Source: Patagioenas fasciata
Taxonomy: Eukaryota; Chordata; Aves; Columbiformes; Columbidae
Assembly (NCBI RefSeq): GCF_037038585.1
Contig: NC_092521.1
Location: 110,634,605 to 110,698,604, forward strand
DNA: 64,000 bases
Direction of reading: 5' to 3'
This document shows positions 11,600 through 24,245 of the stretch, in pieces. The position numbers and the translations under genes were made by a program. Below the pieces are notes generated by a model. The model was not told where the DNA came from, made no database searches, and saw nothing but the letters and a program-made list of their open reading frames with translations. Position 1 is the stretch's first letter; the number at the start of each line of letters is the position of its first letter.

Positions 11600-13676
11600 C
11601 TAGGCAAAGAGAAGAGAGAAGTCAAAACCCACCCACATGCAGGCAGCTCTCAAACCCAGACTGTTAGTTGACAGAAACAGTGTATTGTCCTGTAATCATC
11701 AGCCTATGAGTTTTATCTGGCTTTCTTAAACTGGTTGTCTCTTGAGAGCAGGTCTATATCACTTGAGATATAGCCATTACTTGGGGCACCTATGGATATA
11801 ATACAGACATCTTTAGCAATTAGTACTATTGGCTGATGTTTTCTGGCATGTAAAATATGAATCTGAAACTAAAATGCCCTTCAATGTTTGGAAAGTCCAG
11901 GCTCATACGTGATCTTTGCCACTGGAAAGCTGAACTCAAATTCCAGGTTCATACCGTTTCAAACAGTACCTCTTGGACACACATCTCACTTTTACAGCAT
12001 TGAGGTTGACCAGGAGGTTTGCAGGGGACTGGTCATACAAAGAAGAATACTATTATGCAGTTGCCCTTAAAACAATATTCTTAGATGTTCGTCAATTACT
12101 CAACACTGTAATTTTGTCTCCAATAGAAATATGGTAGATGGCATTTAAGCTCAAGCCAGAATACTGAAGCATTCAGCACTGAAGATGACAAACTTTGCTT
12201 CGTGCTTTCTAGATAGCGTACACATTCCCAAGGAAAAGGACATCACTTTGCTTCAGTTCTTCTCTCAGCTCCTTTCCCAACCTGACTAAACTGTCATCAT
12301 TTCCTTGCTGTTGAAACAGGCACATGCAGCAAGAGCACATCAGAAGATTTTGTTTTTCAAACATCGGCTTTCACTGTGTTTCCTTGATTAGTTATCAGAC
12401 AATGCTAGTGACTGATTGCGAGCTCACGTAAACCCAAACCGTTGTTCTGCCTGTAACTGCCACCCTACTTCAGGGCCTTTTACTAGAAGACAGTGACAAC
12501 TGTGCTTTTTTTGGAACGGATGGAAGTTGGCCAGAGGCCACAGAAGCTGGCCAGGGCTGAGCCTACAACACATCACATATCTCCTCTGGAGCATTCCCAG
12601 GTGCTCAAGAGGAAGAGTGTGATACACTGCACAGCAGCGAGAGGTATTTCATGCAAAGGGTCAAACTCTGTTCTTGTTTCTAGGGTGGAAATGAGAGCAG
12701 AAGGAGGTCCTGTTTCCCTCAGACAATATTAATACATTCCCTTTTGGCAGCGTTCCTGCAAAGGATTTGTTCTGAACAGAAAAACAGATTTACGACGTCA
12801 CCCCAGGGATTGAGATGCAGAGCTCTTCGGTTATATCAGTAAGGATTGTACACCAAAATCCCACAGTCAGCTTCAGGAAATCTCTGTATTATAGTATATA
12901 TCAGGCTTCTGTTTTTCAGTGTTTATTCGTTTTAATTTTGAAGGCTTTTTTTTAGCAAACTTCAACTTCTCCATAAAAAAAGCCTGAAATCAGGCTTTCT
13001 AGGAGAGCTTTTGCTTTCTCTCTACTGTAATGAGAAGGTTTTATTCAGGTGCTTTCTTAAATTCCTCTCCAAAAAGAACTTACCTTATTTTTTCATTATG
13101 CATATAAGAGTGATTAGTTTAAGCTTTATCCAGATTACTGAGCTGCTGGTTTCACAAGCTCAAATCTTTTTGCCTTCTTTTCCCTTGCTGTCATCAACAG
13201 CAAAATCCTCATAGTCAAATGTACTTCTCTTCCTTTTTAATTGAAGCCTCAGCTCAGCTGGCAAGAATATCTTAAACCCTGCGTAAATGCACAAGGTCCC
13301 TTATACAACCCTCTCTTAAAACTGAGTGTCCAACAAAAACTGACAAATGCTGCCACATGGTAGTAGCTGCAACAGGAATAAGGAATTCAGCAGCTTTGGA
13401 TAAAAGCAGGACCGCTGCTTGTACAGACCAGTAGATGCAGAAACAAGAAAGACCAACCTGACAGAAGTAACCTCCTTTTTCAGTGTTTTCTCTCTACATC
13501 AGGAGAATTTTATAAGCAAAAAACCAAAGTCCTTGCATTTATATGTACTCATACATATTACTGAATACTTGCACCCACTTCACTTTAAAATACTAGGGTT
13601 GGCAATACCCTGATTTAAGTCCTACAAACAAGACAAGAACAGGATAAATATGTAATTCCCAAATGCCCTGACCTAC
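11600..13676 (-). other. VOPP1: VOPP1 intron, 2.1 kb
   Basis: The donor is TTTTTG|GTAGGT at 13677 and the acceptor CTTTGCCTAG at 11599. No gene or transposon was recognised inside. The one notable feature is a 20-base perfect inverted repeat at 12979-12998. Confidence 0.85.
12979..12998. repeat. Short perfect inverted repeat
   Basis: Plus strand AAAGCCTGA-AA-TCAGGCTTT: two perfect 9-base arms around a 2-base centre, inside a VOPP1 intron. It is too short and its loop too small for a miRNA precursor. No function is assigned. Confidence 0.85.
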
Positions 13677-13754
13677 CAAAAATACCATAGTCGCTGGATA
13701 GAGAGAGCTCTTACACAGCATCTTGAACCACAGCAATCCTCATAGGAGCGACAT
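13677..13754 (-). CDS. VOPP1: VOPP1 exon: cysteine-rich lumenal segment
   Basis: This 78 bp exon encodes CRSYEDCCGSRCCVRALSI and then QRLWYFW. It holds the core of the lumenal cysteine-rich domain, five Cys in 13 residues, and the start of the membrane helix. The cysteines are probably disulfide-bonded in the lumen, as expected for this family. The acceptor is TTTTTTCTGCAG at the 13754 side and the donor TTTTTG|GTAGGT at the 13677 side. The first base completes an isoleucine codon begun in the upstream exon, and the last two bases begin the TGG of the next. No stop or frameshift is present. It is too short to appear as a long open frame and was found by following the protein from the neighbouring exons. 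Confidence 0.96.
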
Positions 13755-13892
13755 CTGCAGAAAAAATAAAGAGAAAAAGGCATTAGGTGAATGGTTGTCA
13801 CAGATTAAAATGGTATCTCTGACTCTGATGCAGTTTGCATCCTTGCCCGAGACGTTATTTGGGATATCAGCATAAGCCTGGCAGGCAAAGCC

Positions 13893-14032
13893 TCCTGGAA
13901 GTGTTCAAGGCCAGGCTGGAAAAGGCTTTGAGCAACCTGATGTAGCTGAAGATGTCCCTGCCCACGGCAGGAGGGTCAGATAAGATGATCTTTGGAGGTC
14001 TCTTCCAACCCAAACCATTCTGTGGGTCTGAT
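13893..14032 (+). mobile_element. CR1 retrotransposon, 3' end fragment
   Basis: About 140 bp matching the CR1 terminus in plus orientation: GTGTTCAAGGCCAGGCTGGA, then GAGCAACCTG, then CCCTGCCCACGGCAGG, then TCTTCCAACCCAAACCATTC and a degenerate end. It is 5'-truncated, as most CR1 copies are, and lies antisense to VOPP1. Confidence 0.9.
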
Positions 14033-14885
14033 TAAGAACAGACTGCCCTTGGTCACAGAAAGTTGTCAATTACATGTACACATCCGTGGCACAGCTCTAT
14101 CACTATTGAAACTACCCTCCTATATACTTCTTTCAACATCACCTTAAAAAAAGACAATGTAGTGCTTGATTCTACATAAAAGGACACGTTATAAAACAAA
14201 ACAAAACAGTACTATTGTGTTTTCTTTCACAGTAAATGAACACTGAAAACCTTGAACGTGAGCCATTTTGGGGTTTATTCACTGCAACAGACAAGCATTG
14301 CAAGGTCAAAACTGCAAAACCACTCATTCTTTGCAAATCGGTGGTTTTCAAACAGAGAAACAGAAATTTCAAATTTAATGTCATTTTCTGCTTCTCAGAA
14401 GTTGCACTGAACTGCAACTGCCAACAACTCCCATTATTTAAGTAGACATTCCTCTAAAAAAACAAACCAAAACCAAACCAAACACATTTTGAATTAATAT
14501 TTCACAAGGAATAGAATAGTTTCAAAGGTATTATAGCACCAACCACTGTAAGCACAAGGTACAGCTCTACTATGTACCAGCAGCTACATTCAGCATCCTC
14601 TGAACAATTTCTATGGTAACTGCCATTCCCCACACCAATTAAACACTTTATGTATTTAGTAGGATAAAGGGCAGAGGTTTCACAGAAATCATGCTATGTG
14701 ACAGTCTCAGATGAACACATTCAGATTATCATATCCCTATATCAAAGGAAAAGAGGAGGTTACTACAACTGGATCAATGTTTTTAATAGTGTTCACATCT
14801 GCATGCTCAAAGCAGATTTAATTAAGCATCTGGTTTTGGAAAATTTGCCCAACTGCATGACTGTCCTGTATTTGTACACAAATCT

Positions 14886-14904
14886 AAAAAAAAAAAAAAA
14901 AAAA
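14886..14904. repeat. Poly(A)19 on plus strand
   Basis: Nineteen A within a VOPP1 intron. No transposon body is recognised upstream, so it is listed as simple sequence. Confidence 0.9.
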
Positions 14905-17098
14905 TCAATTGGATAATTGTACAGACAATTGCACATTTACACGCTCAATTAACAAGCCTTCACTCACAAAATACATCAAGTCACATAGGCTTCAGCCTCT
15001 AATTTGGGCCAGAGAAGGATGCTCTACGGTACATAATCAGTTGTTTTGCAAGTGAAAACAGTTACATGCTCTTCTGATGACAAGTAGGCAGCATTTATTT
15101 AAGCAAGTTGAAGGATCTGACATGATTAGCAAGGCAAGGTCCATTAATACACTCAGGCACTCAGTGTGAGACTCAAGCAGAGTCAGTTGCTCATGCCAAA
15201 GGAGGAAATACCCACCTTGCTGTCCCAGAACTTGAAGACATCCCTATCTCCAGCCTTTCTTCTGTACAGCTTGTCAGGACCCAAACAACTGCTCATACTC
15301 AAAGCCACCAGATCTTGCAAAACTACTAATAAGACTTAGTGAGCCAGCATTAACTTCAGTCCCATCAGGACCAAGAAATGCAGGATCCCTCCATGCTCCC
15401 CAACTGGGTCAACCCAATAGGAGCTTTCAAGACATATGTTACATACATGCACAGGATCGGGTCCCTTATGAAACAGGGTGGCAGCCACTGCCTTCTGTAT
15501 AAACAGTGGTTATGGTCCCCTTTTGCTTTTTAACACACTTGTGGTTGGAGCACCTCATCCATGTTGTTGGCACTTGCTCCTTTCGCTGATACTGCACAGC
15601 AAAGTCTTCAAGGCTTGTCAGGCCAGAAAAGCTGAACCAGGGCCAGGAAACAGAGCCCATAAAGCCAGAAGGAAGGAGGTGGCGGTGACAACTGAACATT
15701 GATCTCTTCCTTTGTGGGCAACCTGTGCTAGCAAATAAAAAAAGCTTCCCACCCCTTCCTGCTGCTCCAAGTTTTAAAAGAAAAAGCCACACTCTCATCC
15801 ATGAAAGAAAGGGAACGAGTTCCCAGCATCATTTGGGTCTGCCCTCTCGTAGCTTTTCTTGAGGCACGTAAGGCCAAATTATAGAAGGACTTTATGGATG
15901 TGAGCAGTCTGTATCTCTGTCTTTACATGCTGGCTCTGTCAGCTCAGACACCTACGCCCAGCCATAAGTGGGACAGGGAGCAGATGCACCAGGTAGGCCC
16001 CAAAGCCATTCTCCAGATAAAGCCCCTAGAGGTGGACTTGTACTAAAAGTTAAACTAAAACAGAGAACCTAGGGAGGCAGCACATACACCTCCCTTGTGC
16101 CCACTCTTGCCAAGCATTTGCATCTGTCTTCTCCAGAGCCAGAAGCGATGCGAAAAGGCAACTTTAAAATATGTAATTATGGTTGTTCAAGCCATCAAAA
16201 TTAAATCAGTATCTGTATGGTGAGCATAGTACCTGAATTTACTTTTTAATCTCCAAATTGTCTAGGTTACAAGTCAGCACCATTTTTAAGCCTCAGTGGC
16301 TTAGCTTTTCTTCCTGCAAGAGAGGACTAAAGCACCAGCTGGAAGACAGTAAGGCTCAACTGCTGAATGTTTATGAAGCTCCTGAGACCACTGATGGCAA
16401 ACAAACAGACCATCAAAGTGAAGTTTCATCTCCTACATGGATGACTGCACTTTCAAATGGCTGAAAACAATGATGCAAAGGCTGGAGGAGTCTCACTACA
16501 GCTGTATTTAGGGAAGCTCCATTTTCCAATAGCCAGTAAGCTTTCTGAGGTAACTCATCCATGGCTAAGCACTGCATTTGCTGGGCGGATCTGTGAAGCT
16601 AAATCAGTATCATGACTTGACAGGAAATCCCTTTGAGATTTGACATTAGTAACCCATTCACTTTTTACCCATAAAACCAAAGAGGCACTTGATTTTGCAT
16701 GCCTATGAGTGTGAACACAGCTACATGTATGTAGGAGCCTGGAACTGAGCATGACAAAATGATAACAACCTGCTGCTTGTATTTCACAGAAGCGCCAAAA
16801 AAGACTGAAAGAACAAACAGCCCATTTGCTGATACTGCCGGCAGGCTACTGCAGAAGCTCTGCTGATCTCTTGTTCTTGATCAACGCACCATGAAAAAAA
16901 CAACACAACTTCTGCCAACATTGATCCCAATTACAAAAAAACCCACAACTTATAAAGCCATATTTATTAGCAGGCAAAAGATGACAATAAAATCAGCTTA
17001 TTAATGTAGTAACACACACACTCAAGTATAATCAGTCTTTGATGTACTATCTCTTACTGCCTGATGGCAAATCCTAGCAGAATTAAGACCCTAGTTCC

Positions 17099-17111
17099 AA
17101 AAAAAAAAAAA
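17099..17111. repeat. Poly(A)13 on plus strand
   Basis: Thirteen A in the 15.2 kb intron, without a recognisable element attached. Confidence 0.85.
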
Positions 17112-19845
17112 GCAAACAATGAAGCACACACATATGTATTTATTGAATTCATACGCATATTCTTTAAATTACACTCATGCTTTGGCTCTGCTTAATGGGG
17201 AAGGACTGCTCGTGTCCAATGCCAGCTGAAGAAGAATGAGGCTTACTATCCTGAACTGGACTGAACACATCACCTACAGAAGATGTTTCTAAAGCCATTT
17301 TCCCTCTTTCACACCGGAGAACTGCATTTCCCACAGGCCAATGTTTGTTTCATTGACAAAAATTTAACCCATTACGTAGGACAAGACATGATCCATTAGT
17401 TAGTTGGGTAATCTGCAGCTTCACCAAGCATACGATCTCTATTTGAAAACTGTCTGCAATGTGATTTATGATGTAGAAGGCACATGTTGTCATTCATAAT
17501 TCAGTAGAGTGAAATGAATGCACGTGCACATACAACAACTTGTTCTGCCAGCACACCAAGGAACCACTGTGTCAGAGATCAAAATTACACTGCATGTCAG
17601 ATCACAGCAACAAGCTTTTTGTCTAAGTTTGCACTTAGATCATGACGCTAAATTTCTTTCCTTAATGAACAAGCAAGGCACAAAGTTTCATGTAAGGGCA
17701 TATGGTACGACCCAAACCCCACAAGCCAACACCAAACTTGCATGTGTTCTCTGGATAATTGCTCAGTGAAATGGTCCAGGAGCTCTTATTCATTTTTAGC
17801 TACATCTACAGAGCTGAACAAGTCCTTTCTTAGGAGAGCTACCACAAGAAAGAACTGCATCTAAAAGTAATTCCCTGATTCGGATTTGCTGAAAACCAGA
17901 GAAATTAAAAAGATAAAGGAGGGATTAGAGTCTTCAGCAGACTGTATAGCCACAGTGGTCTGACAACATTGCCTGTTCTCACCCAACATGGCTGCTCCCC
18001 ATCAATGCCATCCCTTTGACATACAGGCTGTAACATTCTTAGGTTTCCTCCCTAGACTGTTTGTATCATATGTGCCAAAATCTGGTTTAACATTGAAGAT
18101 GTTTGACTGGCAATGTCTTTTGGAAGAGTAAAACAGAACATAAACTGTTAATCCACACGTAGTGGCAGCAACCCTGCTGCAGGCACAGGGACAGAGGGAG
18201 GGTAAAATAAAACCACAAAACCCACACAACAACCAGACACTGTAAACTGTATGACTTCTAACCAGTGTCCTGCACACAAGCATGACTTTAATTTGAAAAA
18301 AGGCTGCATGCCATCAAAAGGTTAAATGATTACCACATGTGTGTATTTTTGGGGGATGGCTAGTAGCATCAGATGAAGCTACGGAAGTCCCAGCTGTGGT
18401 CTTAATACTGGCACAGGCATAAGGCCAGAAGAAGCAGCCCAAGTGTTCACAAGAACGGGAGGGGATAGACCGCTGAAGACTGCATCACCTCCGAACAGAC
18501 TCAGTGCTGAGCCCTCAAAGCCAGAAGGCTCAGGTCTGCTACCACTGAACAGACGAAGGCAGACAGCTGAAGTGTGCATATGTATTTACTTGTTCTAGGA
18601 CAAAAAAAAACTTAGGAAAAAAAAAAATTAATCTGCTTGGAATTCAACTGCCAGGATACAGTGATGCTGAGCAGAGAAAAATCAAATGAGCCGTGAAACA
18701 AAAAGAAAAACAAAGCAGGCAACCACCACAGAGCAACTAGCAGAAACAATTATGGTGAAGCTCAGTGTCTTGTCTGTGCTATAAGTGAGAAGTAATGCCA
18801 CAGAGTTCAACAGGATTACACTGACACAAGACTCAGAATTAGACCTGAAGGATGAGGAATGAGGATCAATAGAAGATACACCAAGTACCTGAGAAAGAGT
18901 TGTTTTTCTACCAAGCTTATTTCACCATTGATTAGTTCATTTCAGACCATCCCATATGTGCATTTCCATCTCCCAATAAAAAAAGCAGTTTTCGAAGCAA
19001 AGCCATTGGCTGTGCTGCTATGTAAGGAAAGATCAGGTTACTGACTGCATATATAGAGAAGACCACCAGACAAGTGGAGAAGCTTGATGCTACAAGCATG
19101 GTGGAGAGGTTATTCCAAGGAATCCATCTTGCTACAGCAGCCCACTAAACATGGAAATCCACACAGAGTCCAACCCTGCCCTCAGGAGCCCGACCTAAGT
19201 AACTGTTTATGAGTCCCAAAGTGGTTTAATCTCTCTGCAAAAAGACACTGCAACACAACGGTCACATTCCTGCACTACCACTCATTTAAATGTTTGAGGA
19301 GCAGCAACACAGGCAAGGTCTTTGCCTGGTGGAGCAGAGTGATAGGCAACATCTGCTTTCCAACCTTGGTCTTAGAGCTGGTTGTGTCTCCTTGGCATGT
19401 CTCCATACACAGCCTAATTCTCAGCAGAGACACACCTCCACCACAGGTACCTGCAGTCTGAGGTACTCAGCATCCAAAAGCATTTATCATCTTATATATA
19501 GCAAAGGTGATCACTCAGTGCATGTATGAACAGTGCCCTGCAAAATGTAGGTCTGATTTTGGTAAATATATGACTACATATATATAGCTGCTTCACTGAT
19601 GAATGGAACCATGACCTCAGTAAAAACATCCATACTTGAAAGTAAAGCACTGTCACTGGTACCCAGGAGAGCACTAGAGATAGTTACCCAGGCACTTGAT
19701 AAATCACTCAGCCCTTAACTACATAAGAAAAGGTAAGGCAAAAAGGAGGGAAGGAGCTGTCAAGTCATTTTTTCTACAGAGGAGAAACAACAGAGACAGA
19801 AACAATATTTGCTTAGTCCTGTCTGCTTTTACACAACTAAAATCA

Positions 19846-19912
19846 GGAGTTGGATTCAATAATCCTTGTGGGTCAGTTCCAACTCAGGACATTCTGTGAT
19901 TCAATTCTATGA
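19846..19912 (+). mobile_element. CR1 retrotransposon, short 3' tail
   Basis: Only the last ~67 bp of a CR1 copy in plus orientation: GGAGTTGGATTCAATAATCC, then TTCCAACTCAGGACATTCTG and the terminal TGATTCAATTCTATGA. The terminal ATTCTATGA-like octamers are the CR1 hallmark. Confidence 0.88.
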
Positions 19913-22900
19913 AAGTCTAGGATGAGACAAGATACTTGACTCCTGCCCTTCACACAGGCAGGATAAACAAGAGCAGCCAACAGCTGAAAAAGGGATTATT
20001 TCTTAATTATTCTTCAGGTAAAGAACCTATAAACACAGTCTGTGCAAGAACTCAGCAGAATATGGTAAATCCTCCCTCACTTCTGATGGGATGAGAAGTA
20101 TTTGCTTAGCTGTTCCTATCAAACCGGCCCTTCTGCAAACCTTCTGCTACCCAATAATTTGCTGTAACTCCAGTCCTCTCTTTTCAGATCCCAGGAGGAA
20201 AGCTACTCTACAAGAAGGACCCTCCTTTTTGTCTGTAAAGGCAGCAGGTCTCTCCACATGGCTTTCTGGCCAGCTCATATCCATCTAGAAATTTTCTCTG
20301 CTCCTCTGGTGGCAGAACCTAGCAGGAATTGCTGTGGTTTAGACTTTGCGCCATGGCAGTATATGGTACTTTAAACAGCCATTTTTCAACATGGGATCCA
20401 GGCCTTTCTGTTGCAGAACGAAGCAGAGAAACAGCATAGCTTAAGGTTCTGACAAAAGTAAGCCACAGATAACCTGTATGACAAGTTTTAATTTTCCAGA
20501 GGTGGAATTGTGAATTTTTCATATGAACAGGACTGAGGACTTCTAGTTAATCATCAGGCCCCTTATTAAACACACAATTAGCTCTTCGTATCTCAAGCTG
20601 CTCCCAGTGGGTGAGCAGTCCTACTGCATCTAATTGCTGCTCTGAGAGATTATAAGAAATCTGCTGGTAGGGGGCGATGGATGTCCATGAATTTGCTACC
20701 TGCCTGCACAGCAAATCTTTTTTTCTTCACACAGCTAGGGCAGGATCATACACAGAGAAGCACATAGGTTCTAACGGCCAACAGTTAGGTGCCACTAAGT
20801 CTTTCAAAATTTTAATTCCTGGTATCTCTATACAGAAAGGTTTAGAAGGTTTCAGATTACTTTGAGGTCAAGTGCTCCTTGATGCTGTCCACTGGAGCTC
20901 AAACCAGGCACAAGCCTTCCTGTCCCACTGACATGAAGCCAGAAGAAATGGCTTCTCAGCCTCAAATTAGGGTTCTGACCCAGGACATGGAAGAGTTAAT
21001 GCTCTGATGAATATTTCAAGTCAAACAGCCCCAAGAGGAAAAACACATGATAAAGCACAACTGTGGTTATTGAATCTTCTGGAAATGAGAGGGGCAGGAC
21101 TGGGTTCCCTGCTTCCCCTGAGCCAGAGCAGAGCCTGAATTCAGAGGAATAATCCACAGGAGACTCTCCCTCCTTCTTCCTTCCTCTCCTTTCCCAGAGC
21201 AGGCTGCCTAAACCTGGTCAGCCTCCAACTCTGAAATTATTCAGAGCTTCAAATCTCAAATTAGGTCAGTCACCTGCTTGATTGCCTGTGAAGGCTGAGA
21301 TATTAAATCCCCCTCCTCTCCTCAAAACTCACTCCTAGCAAGTTGAGTTAGTTGTTAATTTGGTAACCTAATTCTCCCCAGGTTGTGCACTAGACAACCG
21401 ATCCATCAAAGTAAATTCAAGTGCTTGGCAAGGCATCAAGTGGCTGGGTCATTACAGCAGTCAGGACCACAACCTCATCAGATCCATCAACATCAAGGGA
21501 ATCTAGTGCCTTATTTGAAGCAAGGAATATATCACCTTAGGGCTCAGACTAGTGAAGCTACTTGCAATGTTTTGTACTCTTATTGTTCACGCCCACATAG
21601 GACTGAGCAAACATACCAATGGTGGCACATTTTTGTTGCCTTTATCGACAGATGGTCTGATAATGACTGCTGTCATCCTTCACGATGCAAACTGTGCACT
21701 TGCGTTCTTGCCTTGAATGACATATGCAATCAGGTCCTTCCTGTGGCTGCTCGCTGCTAAACTGGTGGCCTTGGCCTGAATCAGGTCTCCATTTCTGTAC
21801 GGTGCCAGCCATTCCAGGGCCCTGGAAGCGTGCAAAAACCCTAACACTGCCTCCCCTCTCCCTCCTCCATGCTGGCTTCAAATCAAATGGAAGATTAAAT
21901 CAACAGCTAGATTACTGCCCTAAGCACACACCTGCTGACACTTCATGCAGCTGTAATTGCAATGGGAAAGCTAAGTGTATCATCAGAAAAGCCAACTTAA
22001 TTAAAGGCAGTAAACATAACAGGATGTGGAGCACAGAAAGTAGCTCCCATCCTGCAACATACCCTGTGTTTGGATTGGGGGGTTTTCTCAGCCTCTTGTA
22101 CCCACACTGATGCAAGAAGTGATCTCTAAGCTATCTGAATAAAAATAACTTTTTTTAATAATTTCATCTGGAACATTTTGCAGGTTCTTGATAATGCACA
22201 AAATTATTATTATAGAGTGACCACCAAGCACGTAAGAGATTACATTCAAAACCCAGATGAACATGACTGTGTGATAAATCCCACAAAATTTAATCTGAAA
22301 AGGAAGAGAGGTGTGTGGAAATGCAAAAGAAATTTATTTCAAAAACCATAAAATGCCACAAACAATACAATCAGCATTGTTCTCCACAGTAAGAAAAATA
22401 ATTGACTGTTCCCATGTAGGGCAGTAACATGTTTTAAACATGAAGAATATTAGCAAACATTCCTTTTGTAGGTTTACAATGATGTCCTCATACTAATTCT
22501 AAATGAAAAACAGATTTAATCAACATAAACGTGTACATGTGCAGCTGTCTGCTGCATGCTGTAAACTACTTTCTGTGGCAAAACACATTAGCCTAAAAAT
22601 ACAGCACTTCCATCTGCACATGCTTTTAACATTAATTCAAGTCCTGCTTTGGATAAGAATTGGAAGAGGTTACAAGATGCCACTATGTTTATTCTGTTCT
22701 TCGTGCATTTAGAGCAGCTATGGTCAACATTTTTTTCTAGAGATAGTTTCTCTGTTTATTTCTGGAGGTCTTTCAACTAGTAGCACACCAGTGAACTGTC
22801 AAAACATGCTTAGCCAAGGAACCCATGGCTGAGCTCCAGTTCAAAAAGTCAGTATTCTGGAGGGGGGAAGCAGGTACAGGCTACCAAGGAGGAATATAGA

Positions 22901-22954
22901 AATCATCACATGTACAAGCAGGTGTGATGTTAGGAAAGCCAAACCTCACCTACA

Positions 22955-24245
22955 ACTGATAGTTGCAAGGGACACCAAGTACAGCCAGAAGAGCTTCTAC
23001 CCCTACACTGGCAGTGGATGGTATCTGTGGACAAGCCAGAGAGCAGGTGATGTCATTTCGTTCATCTTCAGCAAGGCTTTCCTCACTGTCTGCCATAATA
23101 CTCTTTTACCCAAGTCCAGATATTACAGTCTGGAGAGGTGGACAGCTAGATGGGTTTACACCTTCCCCACAATCCCCCTCACACAAAGGCAAAAAACAAA
23201 CAAACCAACCCCACAAAACCACAAACTGGTTGTTTGGTGGTGTTCCAAGGGCAGTGGTCAATGTGTCACAATCTTCCTAGAGAGTATGAAGTAATCACTG
23301 GTAGTACCACAGAGGTCTGGACTTGTCCTGTTGACAAACATGTTGCTGGAATTGGTCATAGAGTACTTTCACCAAGTTTTGGAGATGGTCCCAAACTGGG
23401 GAGCAGTCAATGAGCTCAAGGGCAGGGCTGCCACTCAAAGATTTAGACTGGCTGGAGGAATAGCCTGACAGGAACCTCATGAAATTGAACAAAACCATAT
23501 GCGAAGTCTTGCCTGTGGGAAGGATGAACATCTTGCTGGCTGTGAAGCAGCTCTGCTGAAAAGGCCCTAGGGGTCATGGTAGACAGCAAGATGAACATGA
23601 GCTAGCAGTTTGCCATGACAGCAATAAAGGCCAACAGCATCCTGGACTGTATCAACAGAAGCCTAGCCAGTAGATAAAGGCAAGTAACTACTACCTTTCA
23701 CTGAGAACTTGTTGGACCACATCTAAAATACCACATTTGGTTTTGGCATCCCCAGTAAAAAGGATAAAACTGATGAAATGGAGCAAGCTCAGAAAGGGAC
23801 CATCAAGACAGTCAGAGGCTAGGGTACCTGCCCTATGAGGAGAGGTTGAGTGACTTGGGCTTGTTCAGTCTCAGGAAGAAATGGCTTCAGAGGGACCCAA
23901 GAGCACCTTGCCAGTAGCCAGGAGTGAGTTACCATGAAGATGGAGCCAGATTGTTCCTAGTGGTGCAGGGTGGGACAACAACAATGATGGATGTAAACTG
24001 AAAAAAAAGAGGTTCTAACTTGGTGTGTGGGAAAACTTATCCATCATGAAGACAGCCAGGCAGGAGACCATGTTGCCCAGAGAGGTTGTGCTATCTTCTT
24101 TCTTGGAGTTTTCCCAGGACCTAACTGGTTAAAGGCCTGAGCAACGTGGTCTGACCTCATCGTTGACCCTGCTCTGAACAGGAGGTTGGACTGGAGGTCT
24201 CCTGAGAACACCTCCTCCCACCTGAGTTATTCTCTGTTCTCTAAT
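22955..24245 (+). mobile_element. CR1 retrotransposon, old degenerate copy
   Basis: Plus-strand CR1 with most of the 3' half of ORF2, heavily mutated. Recognisable blocks in order are AAGGGACACCAAGTACAGCC, CTTCAGCAAGGCTTTCCTCA, GACAGGAACCTCATGAAATT, GGCCAACAGCATCCTGGACT, ATGAGGAGAGGTTGAGTGAC, and a final TGGACTGGAGGTCTCCTGAG. There is an apparent internal deletion near 23010-23040. Stops and frameshifts break every frame, so no protein can be made. Its divergence is clearly greater than that of the copy at 44077-45590, which suggests an older insertion. The 5' limit is approximate. Confidence 0.85.

Noticed and set aside
21383..22110. Overlapping 125- and 128-codon plus-strand frames
   Set aside because: They lie in different frames over the same bases with no domain or splice support, inside a VOPP1 intron.
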